Assembly: GCA_039191605.1 (NCBI GenBank)
Contig: JBCCXL010000020.1
Span: 65,618 to 129,617 of the forward strand
Origin: JBCCXL01 sp039191605
GTDB lineage: Bacteria; Acidobacteriota; Thermoanaerobaculia; Multivoradales; JAHZIX01
Length of the DNA stretch: 64,000 nucleotides
Reading direction: 5' to 3'
Positions within the stretch are counted from its first letter, which is position 1. Every line of letters begins with the position of its first letter. The notes below the pieces were generated by a model. It ran no database searches, was not told the origin of the DNA, and saw only the letters and a program-made list of their open reading frames with translations. A program made the position numbers and the translations under genes. Positions 8,742 through 16,383 of the stretch are shown here, one piece after another.

Positions 8742-10097
8742 ATGACATCACTCTGCCAACTCTTGCGCCGTATCGGGCTCGTCTCGCTTCTGCTCGTCAC
8801 CAGCGGCTACGACATCGCCAACGCCGACTGGACCCGTTTCCGCGGCCCCGACGGCTCCGGCATTGCCGCTGGCCCGGCCATTCCCCTGAGCTATTCCGCC
8901 ACCGAGAACTTGCAGTGGCGGGTGCCGCTCATCGGCAAGGGGGTCTCATCCCCCATCGTGTCCGGCGATCGGATCTACGTGACGGCCTACACCGGCTACG
9001 GCGAGGATCTCGAGGCCCCCGGATCGCCGGAGAATCTGGTGCGGCACCTGCTGGCCTTCGACCGCTCCAGCGGCAAAGAGCTGTGGCGCTTCTCGGTGCC
9101 GACAGCCGGCGAGGAGGACCCCTTCCAGGGCTTCATCACACAGCACGGCTACGCCAGCAGCACGCCGGTGACCGACGGCGAGAGGATCTACACGCTCTTC
9201 GGCAAGTCGGGCCTGGTGGCCGTCAATCGGGATGGCCAGGAGGTTTGGCGCCGGGATCTCGGCCGACAGTCTTCCCCGACCCGCTGGGGAGACGCCTCGA
9301 GCCCGATCCTGGTGGGCGACGTATTGGTGGTCAACGCGGGCATCCTGGGGCGCAAGATCGCCGGCATCGACAAGCGCAGCGGAGAGCTGCTCTGGGCGGT
9401 GCGCAGCCCGGGATTCACCAACTCTTGGTCCACCCCCGCCGTCGCTCGAATCGGGGAGAAAGCGCAGGTCCTCGCTCACTTCCCCTTCAAGATCGTGGGA
9501 ATCGATCCCCAAAACGGCGAGGTGCTGTGGTCTGCCAAGACGCCGCTGGATGACGCCACGTCGCCGAGCATCGTCGTCCACCAGGGAGTCGCCTACCTGA
9601 TGGGCAGCCGCGCCGGTCACGCCATGGCGGTGAAGATCGACGGCCGCGGGGACGTCTCCGAATCCCACGTGCTGTGGCAGACCCGCACTCGCGCCGGAAT
9701 CACCACGCCGGTGATCGCCGGGAAGGCGCTGTACTGGACCACCAGCGGCATTTTCATGGCCCTCTCCCTGGAGACCGGGGAGCTGGTCTATCGCACCCGG
9801 CTGCCCCGCCTCGGCGGCCCCACCGGCGGCTTCCCCAACGCCGACTACTCCTCCCCCATCGTCGTTGGCGACCGCATCGTGCAGTTCACTCGCAACGGCG
9901 AGAGCTACGTCATCCAGGCCGGAGAGTCCTTTGAGCTACTGGGCCACAACCCCGCCTTCGAGGGGGATTCCAGCTCCTTCAGCGCTACCCCGGCGGTGAG
10001 CCGCGGCGAGCTCTTCATGCGATCCGAGGGCTACCTCTACAGCATCGGCGCCTCCTCCGCTCCCCGCGATGCCCAGGCCCAGGCCCAGGCTCGTTAA
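8742..10097 (+). CDS. Secreted PQQ-type beta-propeller protein
   Basis: 451 residues from ATG 8742. The longer frame to 8646 would put 32 extra residues before the signal peptide MTSLCQLLRRIGLVSLLLVT. The mature part begins DWTRFRGPDGSG, typical of planctomycete/acidobacterial PQQ-like propellers, followed by repeated blades of the type V.GDRIYVTAYTG...LLAFDRSSGKELWRF. These bind no proven PQQ; they usually act as periplasmic scaffold or binding proteins, like BamB. It meets the SDR gene tail to tail with a 4-bp overlap (TTAA). A membrane-anchored relative is encoded at 34598-36370. Confidence 0.88.
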   Translation: MTSLCQLLRRIGLVSLLLVTSGYDIANADWTRFRGPDGSGIAAGPAIPLSYSATENLQWRVPLIGKGVSSPIVSGDRIYVTAYTGYGEDLEAPGSPENLVRHLLAFDRSSGKELWRFSVPTAGEEDPFQGFITQHGYASSTPVTDGERIYTLFGKSGLVAVNRDGQEVWRRDLGRQSSPTRWGDASSPILVGDVLVVNAGILGRKIAGIDKRSGELLWAVRSPGFTNSWSTPAVARIGEKAQVLAHFPFKIVGIDPQNGEVLWSAKTPLDDATSPSIVVHQGVAYLMGSRAGHAMAVKIDGRGDVSESHVLWQTRTRAGITTPVIAGKALYWTTSGIFMALSLETGELVYRTRLPRLGGPTGGFPNADYSSPIVVGDRIVQFTRNGESYVIQAGESFELLGHNPAFEGDSSSFSATPAVSRGELFMRSEGYLYSIGASSAPRDAQAQAQAR

Positions 10098-11032
10098 CTC
10101 ACGGGCTCACCAAGCTCCTCTAGCAACTCTTCTAACAGTCTCCAGAAGCGCTGCGCCCGCTCCTCGTCCGCCGCGGCGTCTCCCGCCTCCAGCTGCAGCC
10201 AGCCCAGGGTGTTGTGGAGGTAGGCCCCGGAGGGCAGGTCCGGCTGAGTGGCGGCGTAGAGGGTGGCCTGGGCGCCCTGCGCCAGGGAGAGCATCAGGCT
10301 CCGCTTGACGGCACCGACGGGCCCGCGGCTGCTGCCGGAAAGCTCGGAGGCGACCACCCCGGGATGCACCACCCGCACCGTGAGCTGGGGATCGCGGCGC
10401 GCCAGCTCCTGGGCCTGCCAATGGTTCCCCAGCTTGCTGCGGCAATAGGCCCACTGGCCGCCGAGGGGAGTGCGGTAGCGGTAGTCTGGCGTGCAGTCCC
10501 GCGCCAGGACGTAGATGTCGCCGGTGACCACCACCACCGTGGCGTCCGGCGCCAGGGCGCCGCTGCGCTGCAGCCCGCGAATCAGCGCATGATGGCCGAG
10601 CACGTTGGTGGCAAACGCGATCTCGTGCCCCTGCGCAGAAGCTCGGTAGGCCGTCGGCCAGAGCCCAGCGTTGGCCACCAGCAGGTCGACGGACTGCCCC
10701 TGGAGCCCCTCGCTGAGCTCGGCCACCGCCCCCTTCACCGACCCTAGATCGCTGAGGTCGAGGCTCTGATGGCGCATCCCCAGCTCTCGCTCGGCCTCAG
10801 GGGAAGCGGACCGCGACGCGCTGATTACCTCCGCGCCCCGCGCGCGAAGACCTCGGGTCGTCTCCAGCCCGATCCCCCGGCTGCCGCCGGTGACCAGAGC
10901 CAGCCTACCCTCCAGGCGAGGGACCTCGGGACAGCTCAGAGAGCGCGAACGCTGTCGCCACATCGACGCTCGCAGGCGAGCGGCGGTGCTTCGAGGGGGA
11001 GGTTGGGGCGAGGAGAACAGGCGGGGTTCCAT
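10094..11032 (-). CDS. Short-chain dehydrogenase/reductase
   Basis: NAD(P)-dependent SDR of the retinol-dehydrogenase/light-dependent-POR-like type, 312 residues. The Rossmann motif TGGSRGIG is near residue 48, followed by VANAG (structural NNAG equivalent), a TNVLGHHALI helix, and the catalytic Tyr-x3-Lys in YCRSKLGNH. The Ser of the triad is probably VVVTGD..., which is unusual because no clear Ser precedes the Tyr at the expected spacing; activity should be judged with care. The N-terminal ~40 residues are Arg/Ser/Pro-rich and could be a mis-extended start: VPRLEGRLALVTGG is the usual beginning. Substrate unknown. Confidence 0.85.
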   Translation of the reverse strand: MEPRLFSSPQPPPRSTAARLRASMWRQRSRSLSCPEVPRLEGRLALVTGGSRGIGLETTRGLRARGAEVISASRSASPEAERELGMRHQSLDLSDLGSVKGAVAELSEGLQGQSVDLLVANAGLWPTAYRASAQGHEIAFATNVLGHHALIRGLQRSGALAPDATVVVVTGDIYVLARDCTPDYRYRTPLGGQWAYCRSKLGNHWQAQELARRDPQLTVRVVHPGVVASELSGSSRGPVGAVKRSLMLSLAQGAQATLYAATQPDLPSGAYLHNTLGWLQLEAGDAAADEERAQRFWRLLEELLEELGEPVS

Positions 11033-11186
11033 AGGGGCGGATCCTCAGGAAAGAAGAATGTAGGTTCCTCTGTTCATTTCGCCCCCCGAGGCATCTCAGA
11101 TGCCTCGATCATCGAAGCTCCGTCCGCTCCAAACCCCAACTCCCGGGCCAGCTTCCAGGCTGATCAACGCCCCGGAGACACCCGGG

Positions 11187-11435
11187 TCAACTAAGCCAGG
11201 CTCGGCGCTCCGGCGGCACGTTGACGTGATCGTAGGGGCAGTGGCGGCAGCCGGATCCACAGCAGCTCCCGCGGCGCCGGTGAAAGCCCTCGGTATAGAC
11301 CTGGTAGCCCGTCGCCGGGTCGATATAGGTATCGTCTCCAGCGGCCTGAGCCTCGAAATGGATCTGGTGCCAGGGCACCTTCGCCTCTTCACCCTCGCCG
11401 GGCTCTGCATTTTTCTCTTCGGGAGTCGAGCTCAT
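11187..11435 (-). CDS. DUF5522-like Cys-rich small protein
   Basis: 82 residues from ATG 11435, which has GAGAGGTGA upstream; the open frame begins 5 codons earlier. The N-terminus is Glu-rich and disordered. The conserved part is DDTYIDPATGYQVYTEGFH followed by GSCCGSGCRHCPYDHVNVP: four clustered cysteines (CC-x3-C-x2-C) that likely bind a metal ion or Fe-S centre. Small proteins with this CCGxGCRHCPY pattern are widespread and uncharacterised. It lies between the SDR and DUF2378-like genes on the same strand. Confidence 0.8.
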   Translation of the reverse strand: MSSTPEEKNAEPGEGEEAKVPWHQIHFEAQAAGDDTYIDPATGYQVYTEGFHRRRGSCCGSGCRHCPYDHVNVPPERRAWLS

Positions 11436-11498
11436 CGCTTCACCTCTCACAGGTTCGAGCCGAGATAGCTCGTCAGAAGCCGACTCGACAGCAGCAGT

Positions 11499-12068
11499 CT
11501 ACCAGCGCAGCTCGTAGGTCGCGCTGCGAGCGCCAGTGGTCAGCTCACAGCGGGGATTCTCGATGCCGAATCGGCGAGCCGCTCCAGTATAGAAGCCCAG
11601 GGCCACCTGCATGTCCACCATCGGATACACCGGTGCCCCGGTAAGCAGGATGTCGCAGCTGCCCTCCGCGCTGCGCACCTCCATCGTGCCGATATTGAAA
11701 AAACGCTCATGGAGACTCGCCAGGCGGCGCAGGAAGGCTTCGATGTCCCCCTGGTCCAGGTAGATCTTGTAGACCGTCTCCAGCGCTCGCCGCGCCGAGA
11801 ATTCACCGACTTCCTGCAGCCGCTGGAGCTGCCCGCCGAGATACTCTTCGACGATCGCCTCGTTGAGCTCGGTGTAGAGGTGGTAGGGATACCAATCGGA
11901 AACCAGGAGCAGGTACACGCCTTGATCCCGCAGCCTTTTCTTGGCCTCGAGCTCCGCCGCGTCGCCGTGAACCTCCCGCAGGTATTCCAGCTTGGATACC
12001 AGCGAGCTCCCTTTGATCTGGAACTCTTCGCTCTGTGGCGTTTGGGCGTTCTCGGTCACGGTGCTCAC
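11499..12068 (-). CDS. DUF2378/TIGR02265-like protein
   Basis: 189 residues, start GTG 12068 two bases after AGGAG, or GTG 12059 with better spacing. The pattern resembles the paralogous DUF2378 (TIGR02265) family known mainly from myxobacteria: a conserved WYPYHLYTELNEAI segment, an FSARRALETVYKIYL helix, FFNIGTM, and a C-terminal GARSATYELRW. No catalytic motif or signal peptide is visible. Family assignment is from memory of the pattern and is tentative. It is 50 bp upstream of the DUF5522-like gene on the same strand and may share its transcript. Confidence 0.6.
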   Translation of the reverse strand: MSTVTENAQTPQSEEFQIKGSSLVSKLEYLREVHGDAAELEAKKRLRDQGVYLLLVSDWYPYHLYTELNEAIVEEYLGGQLQRLQEVGEFSARRALETVYKIYLDQGDIEAFLRRLASLHERFFNIGTMEVRSAEGSCDILLTGAPVYPMVDMQVALGFYTGAARRFGIENPRCELTTGARSATYELRW

Positions 12069-12277
12069 ATCTCCTGAATCAACGAAGAAGCGCTGATTCG
12101 CTTTGATAAGCCAACGATTGTCTTGACCTGACAGCCTACCTCAAACGGTTCCCCAAACGTCGGCGAGGCTTTGAATTCAATAATTTAGCGCCTGGCAAAG
12201 CGCATGAATTACTGGCTGCGCACGAATTTCTAGCTGCCTCAAGTACCGACTGTAATATCACTCCAGAGAACGCAAAA

Positions 12278-12306
12278 ATCCCGCCGCGAGACTGGCGCGG
12301 CGGGAT
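12278..12306 (-). terminator. Intrinsic terminator of the first paralogue
   Basis: A perfect 11-bp stem (ATCCCGCCGCG / CGCGGCGGGAT) with a 7-nt loop is followed on the minus strand by TTTTT (12273-12277). It lies 60 bp past the stop of the gene at 12368. The rest of the 12069-12367 gap is AT-richer and shows no supported gene. Confidence 0.9.
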
Positions 12307-12367
12307 CTTTGGGGCTCCCCCCATCGGGGTGAGCGCGGGCCTTATTCAAGCCTTGGAGCGAGAGCTC

Positions 12368-12967
12368 TTATTGCCGGGTGAGCAGAACCTTGGTCGGCGT
12401 GCCCAGCAGCCGGTTGCCTTCGAAGGTGCTCCACACGGCGATCACCGTGCCATCCGCGGGGAACTGCAGGGAGTCGAGAATCATGGTGCGGGTCTTGTCG
12501 CCCTGGTAGTCCAGGTTGGTCCCACCGGCGGCAGCAAAGAGAAACTCAGTACCGTCCGCGGAGGCGCCGACGAGGTCCATCACCGGCTGCGTGCCATAGC
12601 GGCAAATGTGGGAGGCTCGCACGCTGGTCTGGGTGCGGATGTAGTTGGTCTGGGTCTCGGACGCGAGGCCAGGGCGGAAGATCTCCTCTACCACCGAGCC
12701 ACCGCCGATGATGCGATAGGTCACCTGGAAGGGCGGGGAGCTCTTGAAGTCCGGGAAGGTGCCGATCCAGTTGCCCTGGAGGCCCTTGAGCTGGTTGAAG
12801 ACGTGGTCCGCCAGCACCTTCATATCCGTGGTGGTGGTGGTCTTCACCCCATTCTGGGTGCCGTAGGTGTTGGCTTCAGCCTGCAGAGATTGAGCCGGCA
12901 CCAAAACCAGGGTCAGGGCGAGGGCGAGGACAGTGAGAAAGACGGTCGAGCGGGTGCTGCGCAGCAT
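12368..12967 (-). CDS. Secreted paralogue 1 of a three-member tandem family
   Basis: 199 residues from ATG 12967, which has AGGAGGAG upstream. Longer frames lack a ribosome site. A clear signal peptide (STVFLTVLALALTLVLVPAQ) is followed by a ~160-residue domain with landmarks LQGNWIGTFPDF, VTYRIIGGGSVVEEIFRPG, AAGGTNLDY and VWSTFEGN. The same landmarks occur in the two genes upstream (13392-14039, 14407-15144). A GxW...VTYR...GGTN...W pattern suggests a lipocalin-like or DUF1579-like beta-barrel that could bind a small ligand; this is only a fold guess. The gene ends in a strong terminator. Confidence 0.85.
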   Translation of the reverse strand: MLRSTRSTVFLTVLALALTLVLVPAQSLQAEANTYGTQNGVKTTTTTDMKVLADHVFNQLKGLQGNWIGTFPDFKSSPPFQVTYRIIGGGSVVEEIFRPGLASETQTNYIRTQTSVRASHICRYGTQPVMDLVGASADGTEFLFAAAGGTNLDYQGDKTRTMILDSLQFPADGTVIAVWSTFEGNRLLGTPTKVLLTRQ

Positions 12968-13040
12968 GGGAATTGCTCCTCCTGAGATCAGCGAAGGAAG
13001 GGATTCAGCTTCGATTCGTTCGATCCGGCATCGCCGAGAT

Positions 13041-13102
13041 GCAGCAAAACCAAATTCCCCGAAGTACTGAAGTTCACGACTGGAATTACGCGGTCTCGTG
13101 AA
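13041..13102 (-). promoter_or_regulatory. Shared upstream element, copy 1
   Basis: A 40-bp block (13041-13080) matches 14211-14250 at 35 positions, including an identical core ATTCCCCGAAGTACTGAA. It is followed by a spaced dyad TTCACG...CGTGAA (13073-13078 and 13097-13102) also kept in the second copy. It lies 74-135 bp upstream of the paralogue 1 start. I infer a common promoter or operator. Confidence 0.6.
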
Positions 13103-13327
13103 CGGCCTCAGCTTATGCAGCGCGCGCTTATTAAGCTCAATCTTGTCGAGGGGCTGAACCTCGACTGTCCCCCGAATGTCCAGGAGGCCCGTCCAAGAGA
13201 CACATCCAAGAGACACATCCAGGAAGGTGGCCAGCAAAGGCCAGCCCTCGAACACCCGGGATTCAGCGCTAAGCGCGCTGGGTAGTCAAAGATCCAGCGC
13301 AGATCTCGAGGCTTCTAGAGGCGAAGG

Positions 13328-13360
13328 ATCCCGCCGCGAGCCACCAGCCCGCGACGGGAT
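13328..13360 (-). terminator. 3' hairpin of paralogue 2
   Basis: An 11-bp stem with one G-U pair (arms 13328-13338 and 13350-13360), sharing ATCCCGCCGCGAG with the terminator of paralogue 1, lies 32 bp after the stop. No T-run follows, so efficiency is uncertain. Confidence 0.55.
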
Positions 13361-13391
13361 AAGAGTGGGGGCACAGGGAGTGCCACCCAGA

Positions 13392-14039
13392 TCACTCCGT
13401 CGGAGCTCCGGAGGACTTGCGGGTCAGCACCACCGGAGTCGGCGGTCCCAGGGCCTTCTCACCCTCGAAGGTGCTCCACACCGCGACCACCCGGTCTTCG
13501 CTGGGGAACTCGAGGGACTCGAGGCGCATGCGGCGAGTCTCGTCACCGAGGACGTCGAGGTTGGTGCCCCCGGCTTCCTGGAAGACGAAGAGATCGCCAC
13601 CCTTGGCGGAACCGAAGAGCTGCATCACCGGCTGGGTGCCATAGGCACAGACGTGATTGGCTCGCAGTCCGTTGCGGGTGCGCACGTAGATGGTCTGGGT
13701 CTCGTTCTGGAGGCCCGGACGGAAGGTCTCCACCACGGCAGAGCCGCGGCCGATGTTGCGGTAGGTCACCTCTACCGGCGCGGCCTTCTCAAAGCCCGGG
13801 TAGCTGGCCACCCAGGTGCCCTCGAGCTGCTGCAGGCGCTTGAAGGCCCGACCGGTGAGCTCGATGAGCTCCTCGGCGGAAGCCTTCTCGACGTCCACGG
13901 AGGTCACGACGCGGGGAGCACGCTGGTCCTTCTTGCCGTCCTGCGGGGCGGCAAAGAGGCTACCGGCGGCAACCAGAGTGGAGAGACAGGCGACGGCGAA
14001 GCCCCGCAGGGCGATGGACTGTAGGTTGAAATGAAGCAT
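13392..14039 (-). CDS. Secreted paralogue 2 of a three-member tandem family
   Basis: 215 residues from ATG 14039, preceded by AGGAGGAG. The signal peptide ALRGFAVACLSTLVAAGSLF is followed by a charged linker and the family domain: LQQLEGTWVASYPGF, VTYRNIGRGSAVVETFRPG, TIYVRTRNGLRANHVCAYG, GGTNLDVLGD and VWSTFEGEKALGPPTPVVLT. It is the closest relative of paralogue 1 (similar length and order of motifs). A single Cys in HVCAYGTQP is shared by all three. Function unknown. Confidence 0.85.
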   Translation of the reverse strand: MLHFNLQSIALRGFAVACLSTLVAAGSLFAAPQDGKKDQRAPRVVTSVDVEKASAEELIELTGRAFKRLQQLEGTWVASYPGFEKAAPVEVTYRNIGRGSAVVETFRPGLQNETQTIYVRTRNGLRANHVCAYGTQPVMQLFGSAKGGDLFVFQEAGGTNLDVLGDETRRMRLESLEFPSEDRVVAVWSTFEGEKALGPPTPVVLTRKSSGAPTE

Positions 14040-14210
14040 GAAGAACACTCCTCCTAGCATGGGTTGAGGGAGGGTCTCCGAGCATCGCGAAGCATCCTGT
14101 ACCTGACCCAAGGATCCATCGACTGGCCAAAATCGACGGCTCCTCGAGGCCCGGTGGAACGGTCCTATCCCAGAGAGTTTCAGCCCTGAAGATCGCGACC
14201 GCACCGAAAT

Positions 14211-14270
14211 GCAGCAATGCTAGATTCCCCGAAGTACTGAAATTCACGACGAAGCGCGCTTGTTCGTGAA
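14211..14270 (-). promoter_or_regulatory. Shared upstream element, copy 2
   Basis: Matches the block at 13041-13080 and keeps the TTCACG...CGTGAA dyad (14243-14248 and 14265-14270). It is 172-231 bp upstream of the paralogue 2 start, farther than copy 1 from its gene, so a long leader or a regulator site rather than a fixed-distance promoter is possible. Confidence 0.6.
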
Positions 14271-14315
14271 TACCTGCACCCTACGCACTCCCCCACCGAA
14301 TCGAGAAATCTTGTC

Positions 14316-14338
14316 CAGGGTCCCCCATACGGACCCTG
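14316..14338 (-). terminator. 3' hairpin of paralogue 3
   Basis: A perfect 8-bp stem CAGGGTCC / GGACCCTG with a 7-nt loop, 69 bp after the paralogue 3 stop. On the minus strand it is followed by GACAAGATTTC, a weak T-run. Confidence 0.5.
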
Positions 14339-14406
14339 AATCGATCTCATCGATCCTCCACCCCCAACCTCGCTCGGGCTTGTCTTCGAGTTGCTTCTCG
14401 CTTCAC

Positions 14407-15144
14407 TCAATCCATCCGCACCATCCCAATTCCCTGCGCCGGACCGAAGGGCTCGCTTCCCTTGAAGGTGCTCCACTCGGTCTCGAAATAGTCTTCGTTG
14501 AAGAGCGAGAGTCGATCCAGACGCATCCACATGGCGTCCTCGCTCGCTAGGTTCGAGCCGCCGACGTGGTTGAAATAGAGGTCGTAGCCATTGCCCCGAG
14601 AGCGATCGAGATTCATCTTCGGCTGGTTGCCGAAAGCGCAGAGATGCTGAGCCTGGAGCTCGCCGTCCGCCAGCAAAAAGATCGTCTTCATCTCGATGTG
14701 GGCCCCGGGATGGGAAGTCTCGATGAGCACCGTTCCTCGGGCCGAGAGCTGATAGGTCACCGTGAAGGAGGGTGCATCGGCGTCGATGAAGTGGGCCTGC
14801 CAAGTGCCTTCGAGGGACTTCAGCCGCTCGAAGACCTCCACCGCGTCCAGCCATGCGGCTTCATCCGCTAAGACTTCGCTCTCTTCAGGGTCGATCGCCG
14901 CCGGCGTCGCGATGGCCGCGGCGACGGAGCTGGTCACCGCGGTTGCGGTATCGATCGAAGCAGCAGCGCTGATCGAAGTGGAGGCGTTCACTGGAGCAGG
15001 CAGGGGCTCGGGATCGATGATGGCTTCGGCGCTTCCGGCGGAGGGAGCCACGAGGGCCAGGGCGAAGGCCACTGCCCCAAGGGTCCGAAGGTTTTGAAGC
15101 CAGAAGGCTGAAGGCCGAGCTTGCCGTGCAACAGGTCGAATCAT
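14407..15144 (-). CDS. Secreted paralogue 3 of a three-member tandem family
   Basis: 245 residues from ATG 15144, which sits 6 nt after AGGAG; ATG 15150 is too close to that site. The signal peptide RTLGAVAFALALVAPSAGSA is followed by a ~65-residue Ala/Ser/Thr-rich linker absent from the other two. The domain then runs LKSLEGTWQAHF, VTYQLSARGTVLIETSHPG, LQAQHLCAFGNQP, GGSNLASEDAMWM and EWSTFKGSEPFGPAQGIGMV. It is the most divergent copy and lacks the conserved upstream element, although a partial CCCCGAAAGTCC occurs near 15335. Confidence 0.85.
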   Translation of the reverse strand: MIRPVARQARPSAFWLQNLRTLGAVAFALALVAPSAGSAEAIIDPEPLPAPVNASTSISAAASIDTATAVTSSVAAAIATPAAIDPEESEVLADEAAWLDAVEVFERLKSLEGTWQAHFIDADAPSFTVTYQLSARGTVLIETSHPGAHIEMKTIFLLADGELQAQHLCAFGNQPKMNLDRSRGNGYDLYFNHVGGSNLASEDAMWMRLDRLSLFNEDYFETEWSTFKGSEPFGPAQGIGMVRMD

Positions 15145-15729
15145 CGCCATCTCCTGAACAGAGGATCGATAAAACACTGAGGAGCCGAAGTGAGCTTGAG
15201 GCGGGAGGCTAGTAGGTCGAGACCCGTCTCGAGGCTGGTCGGCTCGCATGGACGAAGCGTAGAACGGATCGGGTGGCAGTACGCAAGCATGTCTACCTCT
15301 TGTCGGGATTTGCTTTGAGCCCTCGAAATCGGACCCCGAAAGTCCTATACACGTCATCAGATGTCCTCGGCGAAAAGCGCACATCTCAAGAAATGTGCAG
15401 TAAAACCGCGACTTTGAAGGTGGACAAGACTGCCCGCAGCTCAGGAAATCTTGAAAAGCTGTGAGCTGAAGAACTTCCTTCGTCAAGCCGCTGACAAAAG
15501 CTATAGATCTCAAATCTGGACAACAAATCTAGACAAGCAATCGAGGGAAGCGATCGAGGTGATTGGCCGATCAAGAGCAGCGTCCGAGGAAGGCCGAGTC
15601 CCCGCTGATTCGCTTCAATGATTCGCTTCGCCGACCGCATCTTCACTGTCAGGCGTCATCGCCAGACGTCATCGCCAGACGTCATCGTCGGACACCATCA
15701 TCCAGCCCCCAACCCTCACCGGAGGCCCC
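15145..15729. other. 585-bp gene-free gap with repeat
   Basis: No supported gene. The centre (15400-15560) is AT-richer and probably carries divergent promoters for paralogue 3 and the VOC gene. Near 15620-15710 lies the 13-bp repeat array. Confidence 0.6.
15649..15700. repeat. 13-bp tandem repeat x4 upstream of the VOC gene
   Basis: Units TCAGGCGTCATCG, CCAGACGTCATCG (twice, exact) and TCGGACACCATCA run head to tail, ending 30 bp before the VOC start codon and so inside its 5' leader or promoter. Confidence 0.85.
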
Positions 15730-16212
15730 ATGCACCGAATTCACCTTTTCGCTATCGCCGCCGTGCTCTTCGCGCAGAGCCTCACCCCCGCTCTTCACGC
15801 CGAGATCACGGAACCCTCCATCACCCAGATCACCTCCGTCACCATTCTGGTGGAAGACCAGGACGAGGCACTCAAGTGGTACACCGAGAAGCTCGGCTTC
15901 GAGGTGGTCACCGATCTCCAATACGCCGAGGACGCCCGCTGGCTGACGGTGGTTCCCAAGGGGCAGACCTTCCCGGAGATCTCCCTGGAGCGCGCCGGCG
16001 AGGCCCGCGCCGCGCTGGTGGGCCAGAGCGGCAGCACCGTGCTCGCCACCGAGGACTGCCACGGCACCTTCGAGCTGCTCAAGGAGCGCGGCGTTGAGAC
16101 CCTCGGCGAACCGCAGAAGCTGCCCTGGGGTACCCAGGCGATGTTCAAGGACCTCTACGGCAACCTGCTGATCATCCTCGAGGCCCCGGAACAGCCCTAC
16201 GAGGCCCGCTGA
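15730..16212 (+). CDS. Exported VOC (glyoxalase/bleomycin-resistance fold) protein
   Basis: 160 residues. A signal peptide (MHRIHLFAIAAVLFAQSLTP, ending ALHA) precedes a single VOC domain: ITSVTILVEDQDEALKWYTE, LGFEVVTDL, and the C-terminal GTQAMFKDLYGNLLIILE with the usual metal-ligand Glu. The first ligand position (normally His in the opening strand) appears to be Thr/Val here, so metal binding may be weak. Ribosome site GGAGG is 5 nt upstream. Most VOC proteins are cytosolic; an exported one is uncommon and its substrate is unknown. Confidence 0.88.
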   Translation: MHRIHLFAIAAVLFAQSLTPALHAEITEPSITQITSVTILVEDQDEALKWYTEKLGFEVVTDLQYAEDARWLTVVPKGQTFPEISLERAGEARAALVGQSGSTVLATEDCHGTFELLKERGVETLGEPQKLPWGTQAMFKDLYGNLLIILEAPEQPYEAR

Positions 16213-16308
16213 GTCCAGCTCGCTGACCGAGAGGCCTGTCGAGACTCCGTCGAGGAGACATACCTCGGGGAAGACTTCTCGAAACAGGTCTCTCGGGCTG
16301 ACGAAAAA

Positions 16309-16332
16309 AGCGCCCCCGAATTCGGGGGCGCT
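16309..16332. terminator. Bidirectional intrinsic terminator
   Basis: A perfect 24-nt palindrome (12-bp arms meeting at GAATTC) is flanked by AAAAAA on the left and CTTTTTT on the right. It can stop the VOC gene (plus) and the M2 peptidase gene (minus), which converge here. Confidence 0.95.
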
Positions 16333-16383
16333 TCTTTTTTCGGGCTTTGGGAGCGAGTCCAGAGCCTACCTAGGCTGATCAGC

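Larger units (their letters stand above)
12968..13391. other. Gene-free gap upstream of paralogue 1
   Basis: 424 bp without a supported gene. It contains the shared upstream element at 13041-13102 and the 3' hairpin of paralogue 2 at 13328-13360. The near-duplicated 10-bp sequence AAGAGACACATCC occurs twice around 13195-13220. Confidence 0.6.
14040..14406. other. Gene-free gap upstream of paralogue 2
   Basis: 367 bp holding the second copy of the shared upstream element (14211-14270) and the 3' hairpin of paralogue 3 (14316-14338). I see no gene. Confidence 0.6.

Noticed and set aside
12136..12324. 62-codon minus-strand frame
   Set aside because: It spans the strong terminator at 12278-12306 and has no similarity to anything; the sequence is AT-rich noncoding.
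12968..13255. Upstream extension of paralogue 1 (and similarly of paralogue 2), with shared FGE-type residues
   Set aside because: The similarity is at DNA level and shifts frame and distance between copies; strong ribosome sites favour starts at 12967 and 14039.
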